From assembly GCF_001277345.1 (NCBI RefSeq), contig NZ_LIUT01000008.1, positions 57,714-120,061 on the forward strand: a DNA stretch of 62,348 nucleotides, read 5' to 3'. A program made the translations under genes and the position numbers. Origin of the DNA: Paenibacillus solani. GTDB taxonomy: Bacteria; Bacillota; Bacilli; Paenibacillales; Paenibacillaceae. Positions 9,235 through 17,234 of this stretch are shown in pieces (the stretch's first letter is position 1; every line of letters starts with the position of its first letter). Under the pieces are notes generated by a model. The model saw only the letters and a program-made list of their open reading frames with translations. It was not told where the DNA came from and searched no databases.

Positions 9235-9391
9235 GCCGTTCCTCCTCTTAGTCTTCAAAAGCCTTACTGTTGCCTGTCAGTATACTGTAATCCGTCTCTC
9301 TTGAAAACCCTAAATAGAAGCTCGTTCAACAATAATTTTCAGCATCTGACCTGGGACTACTATTTAAGCGTTTTCTTCAGAAAATATACGC

Positions 9392-9427
9392 AAAAAGCCC
9401 TCAATGCGATAACAACACATTGAGGGC
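9392..9427 (-). terminator. Intrinsic terminator of cysK
   Basis: A perfect 10-bp stem, GCCCTCAATG (9397-9406) against CATTGAGGGC (9418-9427), is followed on the minus strand by a T run. It isolates cysK from the pab-fol operon, so pabB must have its own promoter in 9235-9391; I see only weak candidates there. Confidence 0.88.
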
Positions 9428-9494
9428 ATCTTCCTTGAGGCTTAGTTACTCATCCAATGGAAGAAAAACACGCACAGCATATGACCGAAATAAC

Positions 9495-10430
9495 TTATTC
9501 GAAGTTATAGAGCGGAGTACTGAGGTAACGTTCCCCGTTACTTGGAATTATAGCTACTACACGCTTGCCTTTGCCCAGCTCTTTGGCAACCTTCAATGCA
9601 GCATATACAGCCGCACCAGAGGAGATGCCGCCAAGAACGCCTTCTTCCTTCGCTACGCGGCGGGATGTTTCAAAGGCATCATCATTCTCTACATGAACGA
9701 TTTCATTATAAACTTCTTGGTTCAAAATTTCGGGAATAAAGTTGGCACCAATACCCTGAATTTTGTGTGGACCCGGTTTGCCACCGGCCAGAATTGGTGA
9801 TGCAGCAGGCTCAACTGCGATAATCTTAATGTCCGGGTATTGCTCTTTCAACACTTCTCCGGCACCTGTAATCGTACCGCCCGTTCCGATCCCGGCCACG
9901 AACGCATCCAGGGAACCGCCAATCGATTCGATAGCTTCAACAATTTCCGGACCTGTCGTTTCGCGGTGAATCTTCACGTTGGCCTGGTTCTTGAACTGCT
10001 CGGCCATGAAGAATCCGGAGTTTTCATTAACAATCTCTTCTGCCTTCTTAACCGCACCATTCATTCCTTCCGATCCTGGTGTCAGCACAAGTTCAGCGCC
10101 GTAAGCCCGCAGCAGGTTGCGCCGCTCCAAGCTCATCGTTTCAGGCATAACGATAACCGCTTTATAGCCTTTGGCAGCTGCGACCATAGCCAGTCCAATA
10201 CCCGTATTTCCACTTGTTGCTTCAACGATGGTGCCGCCGGGCTTCAAACGTCCATCCTTCTCTGCTTCTTCCACAATGCTGATCGCGATCCGATCTTTAA
10301 CGCTTGCACCCGGGTTCTGATATTCCAATTTCAGATAGATCTCTGCGCTATCCTCAGGAACGATCCGGTTCAAGCGGACGAGTGGAGTACCACCTATAAG
10401 TTCTGTCACATTATTTACGACCTTTGCCAT
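9495..10430 (-). CDS. cysK: Cysteine synthase A (O-acetylserine sulfhydrylase)
   Basis: PLP enzyme that makes cysteine from O-acetylserine and sulfide. The PLP lysine is Lys45 in NPGASVKDRIA, the substrate loop TSGNTG follows, and GTGGTITG is the phosphate-binding glycine loop. The 311-residue length matches CysK. The start has GAGGAGG nine bases upstream. It is flanked by hairpins on both sides, so likely monocistronic. In Bacillus, CysK also binds the repressor CymR; I could not identify a convincing CymR site in the 248-bp upstream region. Confidence 0.96.
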   Translation of the reverse strand: MAKVVNNVTELIGGTPLVRLNRIVPEDSAEIYLKLEYQNPGASVKDRIAISIVEEAEKDGRLKPGGTIVEATSGNTGIGLAMVAAAKGYKAVIVMPETMSLERRNLLRAYGAELVLTPGSEGMNGAVKKAEEIVNENSGFFMAEQFKNQANVKIHRETTGPEIVEAIESIGGSLDAFVAGIGTGGTITGAGEVLKEQYPDIKIIAVEPAASPILAGGKPGPHKIQGIGANFIPEILNQEVYNEIVHVENDDAFETSRRVAKEEGVLGGISSGAAVYAALKVAKELGKGKRVVAIIPSNGERYLSTPLYNFE

Positions 10431-10544
10431 AAAGAAGCCCTCCTCATAAATATAAAAGTTAGATATGTTAGCTCATACACATGTTGTTATTCATTCTGTT
10501 ATCGATTGATCGAATGTTCGTATATCTGGATGATTGATAATATA

Positions 10545-10582
10545 AAGCCAGATTCAGTCTAAACACTTGATGAACTTGGCTT
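10545..10582 (-). terminator. Possible terminator after the PpiC foldase gene
   Basis: On the minus strand AAGCCA pairs with TGGCTT, with additional GTTCA/TGAA pairing inside, followed by TATATTAT rather than a clean T run. Weak to moderate. Confidence 0.45.
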
Positions 10583-10678
10583 CCTTAATATCCGAGTAAA
10601 TAGGTAGGTTTTTGTAACTTCATCTTAACAAACGTTCTGGACCATTGTCAATATCCCATAACTCGAAAATCTACATTT

Positions 10679-11707
10679 CTAGTTGAATTTTCCTGTGACT
10701 TTGGTACCGGAATACGCAAGATACCCTTCCAACAAAAAAGGCTCCTGCAGCGAGATGTTACTCTGCCGCAGTAAGCCTTCCTTATGGTCTATTATGCGTG
10801 CCGCGTATTTTTCACGGAGCTGGCGCTCCAGCTCCGACAAGGACACGGACTGCTCTAAAGCCAATTGCCTGCGAACCCCTTCACGGATGCCTTCCTCACT
10901 AAGAGCTTGGGGCTCGATAATATCCTGCACATAGACAATGGCATAGGCGTCTGTGAGCGAAATAGGCCCTGCTATATCTCCCGGTTCAAGCGTTAAGGCT
11001 GCATCAAGCACCGCGGGCGGCACAAATGGGTCATCCTCTTCTATTAGGCCGATCTTCCCGCCATCTTCACGAGTATATTCATCTATGGATACTTCGGTCG
11101 CGAGATCGGCGAAATTCTCCCCATTCTCCAGCCGATCCATGACTTGATTCGCCTCGGATTCAGATGCAACCTCAATCATGGACAGATTCAGCTGTCTTTT
11201 GGGGCGGAATTGATCAGGGTATTGTTCTAGATAAGCATCAATCTGTTGTTCTTCAATGTGTACGTCGGAGGTTGCAATCTTCTCCAGCAACAGCCGATAT
11301 ATCGTCTCTGTCTTGAGTTCACTCTCCGTAATGCCAAGCTGGTCTTCCATCTCTGATAAGAAGCGTTCCTTGGAACCATAGCTGCGGCTCATGACTTCGA
11401 GCTCCTCATCGACTTCACTCATCGTAATATCGATATCCTTCGCTCTGGCCTCGAGCGCCACTGCCTGCCGATTCAACATCGTCATCAGCATTTCGTTGCC
11501 ATAGCGCTTCTTAAGCTCATCAACCCACTCATCTTCGGTGATCGCCCTGTCCTGGATGGATGCGACTGTCTGGGTGCCATCTTGCAAGGGAGGGGAAGGC
11601 TCTTGAAGTCCCCCTTCAGAAAATATAATCCAGCCGCCCATACATAATACGCATGCTGCCAAGACAATGACGGTCGCCCGCAATCCCTTCTCTTGTCTCG
11701 TCATCAC
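10679..11707 (-). CDS. yacD: PpiC-type peptidyl-prolyl isomerase, membrane anchored (YacD-like)
   Basis: An extracytoplasmic parvulin-type foldase. Residues 10-30 form a hydrophobic signal anchor with no lipobox. A SurA_N-like helical region follows, then a parvulin domain at about residues 170-270 (RPKRQLNLSMIEV, FADLATEVSIDE, GGKIGLIEEDDPF, GPISLTDAYAIVYV). The start is a GTG directly followed by ATG. It sits between hslO and cysK exactly as yacD does in B. subtilis. Its clients are unknown. The window holds a second, lipoprotein PpiC foldase, prsA. Confidence 0.85.
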   Translation of the reverse strand: MMTRQEKGLRATVIVLAACVLCMGGWIIFSEGGLQEPSPPLQDGTQTVASIQDRAITEDEWVDELKKRYGNEMLMTMLNRQAVALEARAKDIDITMSEVDEELEVMSRSYGSKERFLSEMEDQLGITESELKTETIYRLLLEKIATSDVHIEEQQIDAYLEQYPDQFRPKRQLNLSMIEVASESEANQVMDRLENGENFADLATEVSIDEYTREDGGKIGLIEEDDPFVPPAVLDAALTLEPGDIAGPISLTDAYAIVYVQDIIEPQALSEEGIREGVRRQLALEQSVSLSELERQLREKYAARIIDHKEGLLRQSNISLQEPFLLEGYLAYSGTKVTGKFN

Positions 11708-11724
11708 GGTCGCTCATCCCAACG

Positions 11725-12609
11725 TTAAGATTTGGCGCGCTCTAGCACGGATTTTAGCTGTTCTTCATCGAAAAGATACCTCTCATTGCAAAAATGGCAT
11801 GAAACCTCTGCCTGTCCATCCTCTTCAATCATCTGCTGAAGCTCATCCTGTCCCAAGCTGATCAAGGCACGTTCCACTCGCTCATGGGAGCAGTCACAGC
11901 TGAAATACACTTCCGATTCTTCCATGATCGTCACATCCGGAAGCACCCGCTTCAGAATGTCTTCAAGCTCCAATCCTTCTTCCAGCATCTCTGTAATCGG
12001 GGGGATTTTGCTAAGCGCGAGCTCAATATCCGTAATTTCCTCGTCCGTAACACCAGGCAGCAGCTGAATAATAAAGCCGCCGGCATTCGCTACCGAATAG
12101 TCGGGCGATACGAGCACTCCCAGGCTTACTGCTGAGTTTGTCTGTTCGGAGACAGCAAAATAATACGTGAAATCCTCGGCCAGCTCACCCGAAATGATCG
12201 GTACACTGCCACGGTAAGGCTCTTTCAGCCCAAGATCCTTGATGACATCAATCTGGCCGGTAGTTCCTACAGCCGCAGCCACATCCATTTTACCTGGGCG
12301 AATGTTCGTCATTTCCACATGCGGATTTTTGACATAACCCCGAACCTCGCCCTTGGCATTGCTCTCGGCTGCAATCAGACCGATCGGTCCATCGCCGCGC
12401 ACCTGGATGCTAAGACGCTCGTCTCCCTTCAGCATGGCTCCCATCATCGCTGCGGCAGACACGGTTCGCCCTAGAGCCGCTGTGACTACAGGGAACGTAT
12501 CATGTCTTTGGCGAAGCTCTTCGACCAGAGCGGTTGTCCGAACGGCAAATGCCCGCACCTTTCCGTTTAACGCGGTTCCCCGCAGCATACGGTCTTTTTG
12601 ATTACCCAT
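11725..12609 (-). CDS. hslO: Redox-regulated chaperone Hsp33
   Basis: Cytoplasmic holdase activated by oxidation, which releases zinc and unfolds the linker. The four zinc cysteines are present as CDC (238-240) and CHFC (271-274). The 294-residue length is standard. AGGAGG lies just upstream of the ATG. It follows coaX, the conserved Bacillales order, in a cluster with redox and thiol functions (NAD genes and cysK). Confidence 0.96.
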   Translation of the reverse strand: MGNQKDRMLRGTALNGKVRAFAVRTTALVEELRQRHDTFPVVTAALGRTVSAAAMMGAMLKGDERLSIQVRGDGPIGLIAAESNAKGEVRGYVKNPHVEMTNIRPGKMDVAAAVGTTGQIDVIKDLGLKEPYRGSVPIISGELAEDFTYYFAVSEQTNSAVSLGVLVSPDYSVANAGGFIIQLLPGVTDEEITDIELALSKIPPITEMLEEGLELEDILKRVLPDVTIMEESEVYFSCDCSHERVERALISLGQDELQQMIEEDGQAEVSCHFCNERYLFDEEQLKSVLERAKS

Positions 12610-12664
12610 CTAAAGGCCTCCTTGTCTTTCTAGTTGTAATATTTATAACGGTTTGTTATCGGTT

Positions 12665-13429
12665 TTAGTTACGCTCATAAATTATACGCAAGCCTTCCAA
12701 TGTCAGAAGGGGAGAAATCTCCTCAATGGACTCGGTTTCGCTGGCAATCAGCTCAGCCATTCCTCCCGTTGCGATAACCTTAACATTGTCCGTTCCCATC
12801 TCGGCTTTTATACGCTTGACTAAGCCATCGACCTGTCCCGCATACCCGAACACGATCCCAGCCTGCATGGCATGAACAGTATTGCGTCCAATCACTTTCT
12901 TCGGCTTTTCGAGCTCTACCCGAGGAAGCTTGGAAGCCCGCTGTACAAGGGCCTCTGTAGCAATGCCAATGCCCGGCACAATCACGCCGCCTAAGTAGTT
13001 GCCTGCTGCATCAATGCAATCAAACGTCGTCGCCGTACCGAAATCCACCACAATCAGCGGCCCCCCGTACTGCTCGACGGCTGCTACTGCATTCACAATC
13101 CGGTCAGCCCCCACCTCGCGCGGATTCTCATACCGCAAATTCAGACCAGTTTTGATCCCAGGTCCCACAATCAGAGGCGCCTTACCTATATATTTATTGC
13201 ACATTTCCTCTATCACTCGTACAAGCGGAGGAACTACAGAAGAGACTATGACTCCTTCTATTTGGCTTACCAATATATTGGACATCTGAAACAAATTGTG
13301 AATCAACACACCGTATTCGTCTACGGTAGACTGACGTGAAGTACTGATCCGAAAATCATGCAGCAGCTTCTTGCCCTGATACACGCCCAGCACAATATTG
13401 GTATTCCCTACATCCACTACGAGAATCAA
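12665..13429 (-). CDS. coaX: Type III pantothenate kinase
   Basis: First step of CoA synthesis, phosphorylating pantothenate. The ASKHA-fold phosphate loop DVGNTN is at residues 6-11; the acidic VVDFGTATTFD is near residue 125, and GGMAELI lies near the C terminus. The 254-residue length fits. Type III enzymes are not feedback-inhibited by CoA. The start overlaps the nadC stop by four bases (ATGA), so it is translated with the NAD genes. Confidence 0.95.
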   Translation of the reverse strand: MILVVDVGNTNIVLGVYQGKKLLHDFRISTSRQSTVDEYGVLIHNLFQMSNILVSQIEGVIVSSVVPPLVRVIEEMCNKYIGKAPLIVGPGIKTGLNLRYENPREVGADRIVNAVAAVEQYGGPLIVVDFGTATTFDCIDAAGNYLGGVIVPGIGIATEALVQRASKLPRVELEKPKKVIGRNTVHAMQAGIVFGYAGQVDGLVKRIKAEMGTDNVKVIATGGMAELIASETESIEEISPLLTLEGLRIIYERN

Positions 13430-14301
13430 TTCTCTGCCCCTCCTTTCCTCGCATTCAGATCCAAACTGATATCAAGACTATGAAATGAATAAGTCAGACG
13501 TCCAACCGATATGACATCCACTCCGGTCTCGGCTATTCCGCGCACGGTTTCCAATGTCACATTCCCCGAAGCTTCGACTCGAACATGAGGAGCCTTCGCC
13601 TTGATTCTTCGAACAGACTCCGCCATCAGGTCATGACTCATATTATCCAGCATAATGATATCGGCGCCTGCAGCCAAAGCCTCCTCCACCTGATCCAAGC
13701 TCTCCGTTTCAACTTCGATCGTCATGGTATGCGGAATCTGGGCTCTTGCACTGCTAACCGCTTGCATGATGCCCCCTGCACCTTTAATGTGATTATCCTT
13801 GATCATGACGGCATCATACAGACCGAAGCGGTGATTCGCACCGCCGCCAACCCGAACGGCATATTTCTCAAGCATCCGGTGTCCCGGTGTCGTCTTGCGG
13901 GTATCTACCAGCCTCGTCGGCAATCCCTCCAGCATATTTACAAAAGAGCGCGTTCTCGTCGCGATGCCTGACAGGCGCTGAAGCAGATTCAGAGCGAGCC
14001 GCTCACCCGTTAAAATATGGTGGGTGCTTCCCTCAACCTCAGCCAGAATCGTTCCCTTCTTCACGGCTTCCCCATCCTGAACGAAGGCCGTAAATATCAG
14101 CGATGGATCCACTGTTTGGAATACCAGCTCTGCCACCGGCATACCCGCAATGATCCCTTCCTCCTTGGCATGGATGATCGCCTTGGATTCATGGCCCGGC
14201 TTAATGGTGGTTAGCGTTGTCACATCGCCGGATCCAACATCCTCTTGAAGCCAGGCGCGTATGCTTTGAAGAAGGCCGTCATTGTATCCATTAAACATCA
14301 T
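13426..14301 (-). CDS. nadC: Nicotinate-nucleotide pyrophosphorylase (carboxylating)
   Basis: Makes nicotinate mononucleotide from quinolinate and PRPP. Family motifs are visible as LVDTRKTTPGHR (the substrate-binding Arg/Lys) near residue 131, VGGGANHRFGLYDAVMIKDNHI near residue 151 (split: VGGGANHRFGLYD, AVMIKDNHI), and EVETESLDQ. The 291-residue length is normal. It overlaps nadB by 11 bases and coaX by 4. Confidence 0.95.
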   Translation of the reverse strand: MMFNGYNDGLLQSIRAWLQEDVGSGDVTTLTTIKPGHESKAIIHAKEEGIIAGMPVAELVFQTVDPSLIFTAFVQDGEAVKKGTILAEVEGSTHHILTGERLALNLLQRLSGIATRTRSFVNMLEGLPTRLVDTRKTTPGHRMLEKYAVRVGGGANHRFGLYDAVMIKDNHIKGAGGIMQAVSSARAQIPHTMTIEVETESLDQVEEALAAGADIIMLDNMSHDLMAESVRRIKAKAPHVRVEASGNVTLETVRGIAETGVDVISVGRLTYSFHSLDISLDLNARKGGAEN

Positions 14302-15907
14302 CGCATCTTTCCTCCATCATTCTTTGATCCCGAGTATGTACAATATGCTTCTGCCATATACGATCATCTCGTTCCGAAAAATCCTCACGATAGTGGGCTC
14401 CCCTGCTTTCTTCACGGCTCAGTGCTCCCTGAACCACGAGCAGGGAAGCAGTAAGCATGTTGGCAAACTCGTATTCCTCACGCTTGGTGAGTACCGTTTG
14501 GAATAAAGGCAGCTGACGCGCAAGCTCTTCTTCTGCTCTTAATAGGGTGTCCCGATTTCGCCTTAGGCCTGCATACCGTACCATTACTTTTTGTAGCTTT
14601 AAACGTTTCTCCACCATCGCTTGCGATGGAGTTTCTCTTCGCCCAGCATCGAATGACACTTGAATAGAGTTCTCGGATAGCTTCGGCAGTTTATTAATCC
14701 GATCGACAATACGGCTGCCGTAAACGATCGCTTCTGACAACGAATTGCTTGCCAACCGGTTGGCCCCGTGCACACCCGTGGACGAAACCTCTCCACAAGC
14801 AAATAATCGCTTTACGCTGCTTTCACCGTAAAGATTGGTTTTAATGCCGCCCATCATATAATGTGCAGCGGGAGATACGGGAATCCAATCTGAAGTCAAA
14901 TCAAGTCCATACTGCATGCATGTTTCATAAATCGTTGGGAAACGATGCTTGACCAGCTCCGGCGGCTCATGGGTGACATCGAGATAAACAAAGGTTGATC
15001 CCGTTACTTCCATCTCACTGACAATGGCCCGGGCTACGATATCACGCGGTGCTAATTCCAGCAGTTCATGATATTTTGGCATAAACCGTTCTCCCTTAAT
15101 ATTGCGGAGAACAGCGCCTTCACCGCGAACAGCCTCTGATATCAGGAAACGGGGCGCGCCGGGATAACTCAGCGCCGTCGGATGAAATTGAATAAATTCC
15201 ATGTCTCGAATTTCTGCGCCTGCCCGATAAGCCATCGCGACGCCGTCCGCAGTCGCAACCTCCGGATTCGTCGTATACCGGTACAATTGTCCTGCTCCGC
15301 CAGCACACATGACCGTCGCCAGGCCGCGTGCAAACACCCGCTGACCATCCGGCATTTGGACAATGGCCCCATGGCATTCTCCTTGCTCGGTAATCAAATC
15401 AATAACAAAATGATCATCCCATACCTCTATATTGTGAAGCATTTCAACTTGATTGGAAAGGGCGCGCACAATTTCATACCCGGTCGCATCTCCGTTGGCA
15501 TGGAGAATGCGCCGGTGGCTGTGCGCGCCTTCTTTAGTCAACGCGAGCTCGCCATTCTCCACATCGAACATCGTTCCTAAACGTATCAGCTCCTGTACCC
15601 CGAGCGGACCCTCGTTAACAAGCACATCGACCGCAGCGGATGAGCATAGGCCCGCCCCCGCCAGCAGGGTATCCTGGCGGTGGTAAGCCGGGGAGTCATC
15701 CTCAGCTGTGACAGCTGCAATCCCGCCTTGAGCATAACGCGTATTGCTGTCAAGGAGCGATTTCTTCGTAATCAGCAGCACATTCTGAGTCGCACTTGCC
15801 ATGATTGCCGTATACAAACCTGCTATGCCCGAACCGATCACGATGACATCAGTCTGGACAACCGGCAGATCGTTTAAATCGAAATCAATGAGATACTGCG
15901 GTATCAC
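14291..15907 (-). CDS. nadB: L-aspartate oxidase
   Basis: FAD enzyme oxidising aspartate to iminoaspartate, the substrate of NadA. The Rossmann dinucleotide motif GSGIAG is at residues 25-30. The fumarate-reductase-like core shows RYAQGGIAAV and GGIKTNLYGESSV, and the substrate region has HGANRLASNSLSEA. The start is a GTG with AGGTGAGG upstream. Length of 538 is normal. It lies 38 bases after nadA. Confidence 0.95.
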   Translation of the reverse strand: MIPQYLIDFDLNDLPVVQTDVIVIGSGIAGLYTAIMASATQNVLLITKKSLLDSNTRYAQGGIAAVTAEDDSPAYHRQDTLLAGAGLCSSAAVDVLVNEGPLGVQELIRLGTMFDVENGELALTKEGAHSHRRILHANGDATGYEIVRALSNQVEMLHNIEVWDDHFVIDLITEQGECHGAIVQMPDGQRVFARGLATVMCAGGAGQLYRYTTNPEVATADGVAMAYRAGAEIRDMEFIQFHPTALSYPGAPRFLISEAVRGEGAVLRNIKGERFMPKYHELLELAPRDIVARAIVSEMEVTGSTFVYLDVTHEPPELVKHRFPTIYETCMQYGLDLTSDWIPVSPAAHYMMGGIKTNLYGESSVKRLFACGEVSSTGVHGANRLASNSLSEAIVYGSRIVDRINKLPKLSENSIQVSFDAGRRETPSQAMVEKRLKLQKVMVRYAGLRRNRDTLLRAEEELARQLPLFQTVLTKREEYEFANMLTASLLVVQGALSREESRGAHYREDFSERDDRIWQKHIVHTRDQRMMEERCDDV

Positions 15908-15945
15908 GATGCCTCACCTGTCTTTTCACGAAAGAGTAGCGCATG

Positions 15946-16884
15946 CTACTTAACCTGTAACATGCGCTCTAATGAAATTCTGGCCTTCTCTGCAACGACA
16001 GGCGGCACATAAATTTGCGGCTTCATCGTTTCCAGCGCCTTCACCAGCTTTTTGAGATTATTTACTTTCATATTCGGACATACCAGGAATTTAGTAGCGA
16101 AATGGAACGATTTATCCGGACTGTCCAAGCGAAGCTGATAGCCGGTGCCGTCCTCCGTGCCTACGATAAATTCCTTAGTCGTTGAATTTTTGCAATATTC
16201 CAGAATAGCGGTTGTGCTGCCTACGAAATCACCCATCTCGACGACTTCCGGTCGACATTCGGGATGCACTACAAATTCTGCGTGCGGATATTTGGCCTTC
16301 ATCTCCACAACATCCTTAACCGTCAGCATATCATGCGTATTGCAGTACCCTTCCCAGATAATCAGCTTCTTGTCAGTATGCTGCTGAACATAATGACCAA
16401 GGTTTTTGTCGGGAACCCATATAATTTCGTCCGAATCCACAGATTGAATCACTTTCACCGCATTGGAAGAAGTACAGCAGATATCTGTTTCGGCTTTGAT
16501 CTCAGCGGATGAATTGATATACGTGACCACTTTCGCATTTGGATGCTTCGCTTTCAACTTCCGCAGTCCGTCGACGTTCACCATATCGGCCATAGGGCAG
16601 CCAGCCCGCTCATCCGGAATCAGAACCGTCTTGTTCGGTGCCAGGATTTTCGCGCTCTCTCCCATGAAATGAACGCCGCAAAATACGATGACCTCAGCGT
16701 CGGTTTGTGCTGCCTTCTGTGCGAGCAAGAAGGAATCACCCCGAAAATCCGCGACCTCCTGTATTTCATCTCGTTGATAATAATGAGCCAAAATGATAGC
16801 ATTACGTTCCTTCTTCAATTCCATTAACCGCTCTCGCAGTTCGCGGTTCTGCTCTGCCTTACGCTCCAGTGCCAAAGCTTCCAT
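15946..16884 (-). CDS. nadA: Quinolinate synthase A
   Basis: A [4Fe-4S] enzyme condensing iminoaspartate with dihydroxyacetone phosphate to quinolinate. Conserved cysteines are in FCGVHFMGES, ETDICCTSSNA and VCPNMKV, the three expected cluster regions. The frame continues 44 codons upstream, but the ATG at 16884 has GGGAGAGG at normal spacing, giving 312 residues. The upstream in-frame stretch is repetitive and probably untranslated leader (see the repeat entry). It is the first gene of nadA-nadB-nadC-coaX, an arrangement absent from this locus in B. subtilis. Confidence 0.93.
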   Translation of the reverse strand: MEALALERKAEQNRELRERLMELKKERNAIILAHYYQRDEIQEVADFRGDSFLLAQKAAQTDAEVIVFCGVHFMGESAKILAPNKTVLIPDERAGCPMADMVNVDGLRKLKAKHPNAKVVTYINSSAEIKAETDICCTSSNAVKVIQSVDSDEIIWVPDKNLGHYVQQHTDKKLIIWEGYCNTHDMLTVKDVVEMKAKYPHAEFVVHPECRPEVVEMGDFVGSTTAILEYCKNSTTKEFIVGTEDGTGYQLRLDSPDKSFHFATKFLVCPNMKVNNLKKLVKALETMKPQIYVPPVVAEKARISLERMLQVK

Positions 16885-16904
16885 GACAGACCCTCTCCCT
16901 TTAT

Positions 16905-17060
16905 GTAGTCCGGCTAGCCAATAAAATGACATGACCATATGATGATATAGCCCGGCTGTAGGCCAATGGATGTTTATACGATGATGCAGCCTGCCTATAT
17001 GCCAATAGATGACCATATGATGTTGTAATCTGGCAGTTAGCCGCTTGAAGATGATATGAC
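16905..17060 (-). repeat. Degenerate tandem repeats of about 40 bp in the nadA leader
   Basis: On the minus strand about three and a half copies of a 39-45 bp unit run from 17060 to 16905, each containing a version of ATCATATGGTCAT followed by ATTGGC and then RGCYGG. The 12-mer GACCATATGATG occurs exactly twice on the plus strand (16933 and 17011). In the nadA frame the copies encode Trp-x(2-3)-Gly-Leu-His-like units. The unit lies between the candidate promoter and the nadA start, so it would be in the 5' untranslated region. It resembles no riboswitch that I know. Confidence 0.6.
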
Positions 17061-17113
17061 TTTTAGAACGGCTTCCATCTTTGTGAAAGGAAGCGCATCC
17101 TTATTTAACAACT

Positions 17114-17143
17114 AATGTACACGTTCATTCTGCCCCCTGTCAA
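17114..17143 (-). promoter_or_regulatory. Candidate sigma-A promoter of nadABC
   Basis: On the minus strand a perfect TTGACA (17143-17138) is followed after 18 bp by TACATT (17119-17114). It would give a leader of roughly 220 nt containing the tandem repeats. No NiaR-type operator was recognised. Confidence 0.5.
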
Positions 17144-17154
17144 TGTGACGGAAA

Positions 17155-17198
17155 GCACAAAAAGAACCGGAAAACGAATTATCGTTCTCCGGTTCTTT
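17155..17198 (-). terminator. Intrinsic terminator of ftsH
   Basis: A 17-bp stem with one mismatch, AAAGAACCGGAAAACGA (17161-17177) against 17182-17198, loops over four bases. On the minus strand it ends in CTTTTTG. It separates ftsH from the nad operon. Confidence 0.88.
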
Positions 17199-17234
17199 GA
17201 TTTCATTCGGTATTCGATGTTTTATCGGCGATTA

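Noticed and set aside
10431..10678. T-box or other riboswitch in front of cysK
   Set aside because: No GGGTGGNACCGCG-type T-box sequence or SAM-riboswitch block is present; only a weak hairpin from the upstream gene.
16885..17016. nadA starting at 17016 with 44 extra residues
   Set aside because: The ATG at 16884 has a good ribosome site and fits the start of the NadA family; the extension is made of leader repeats. Kept as a finding because translation cannot be excluded.
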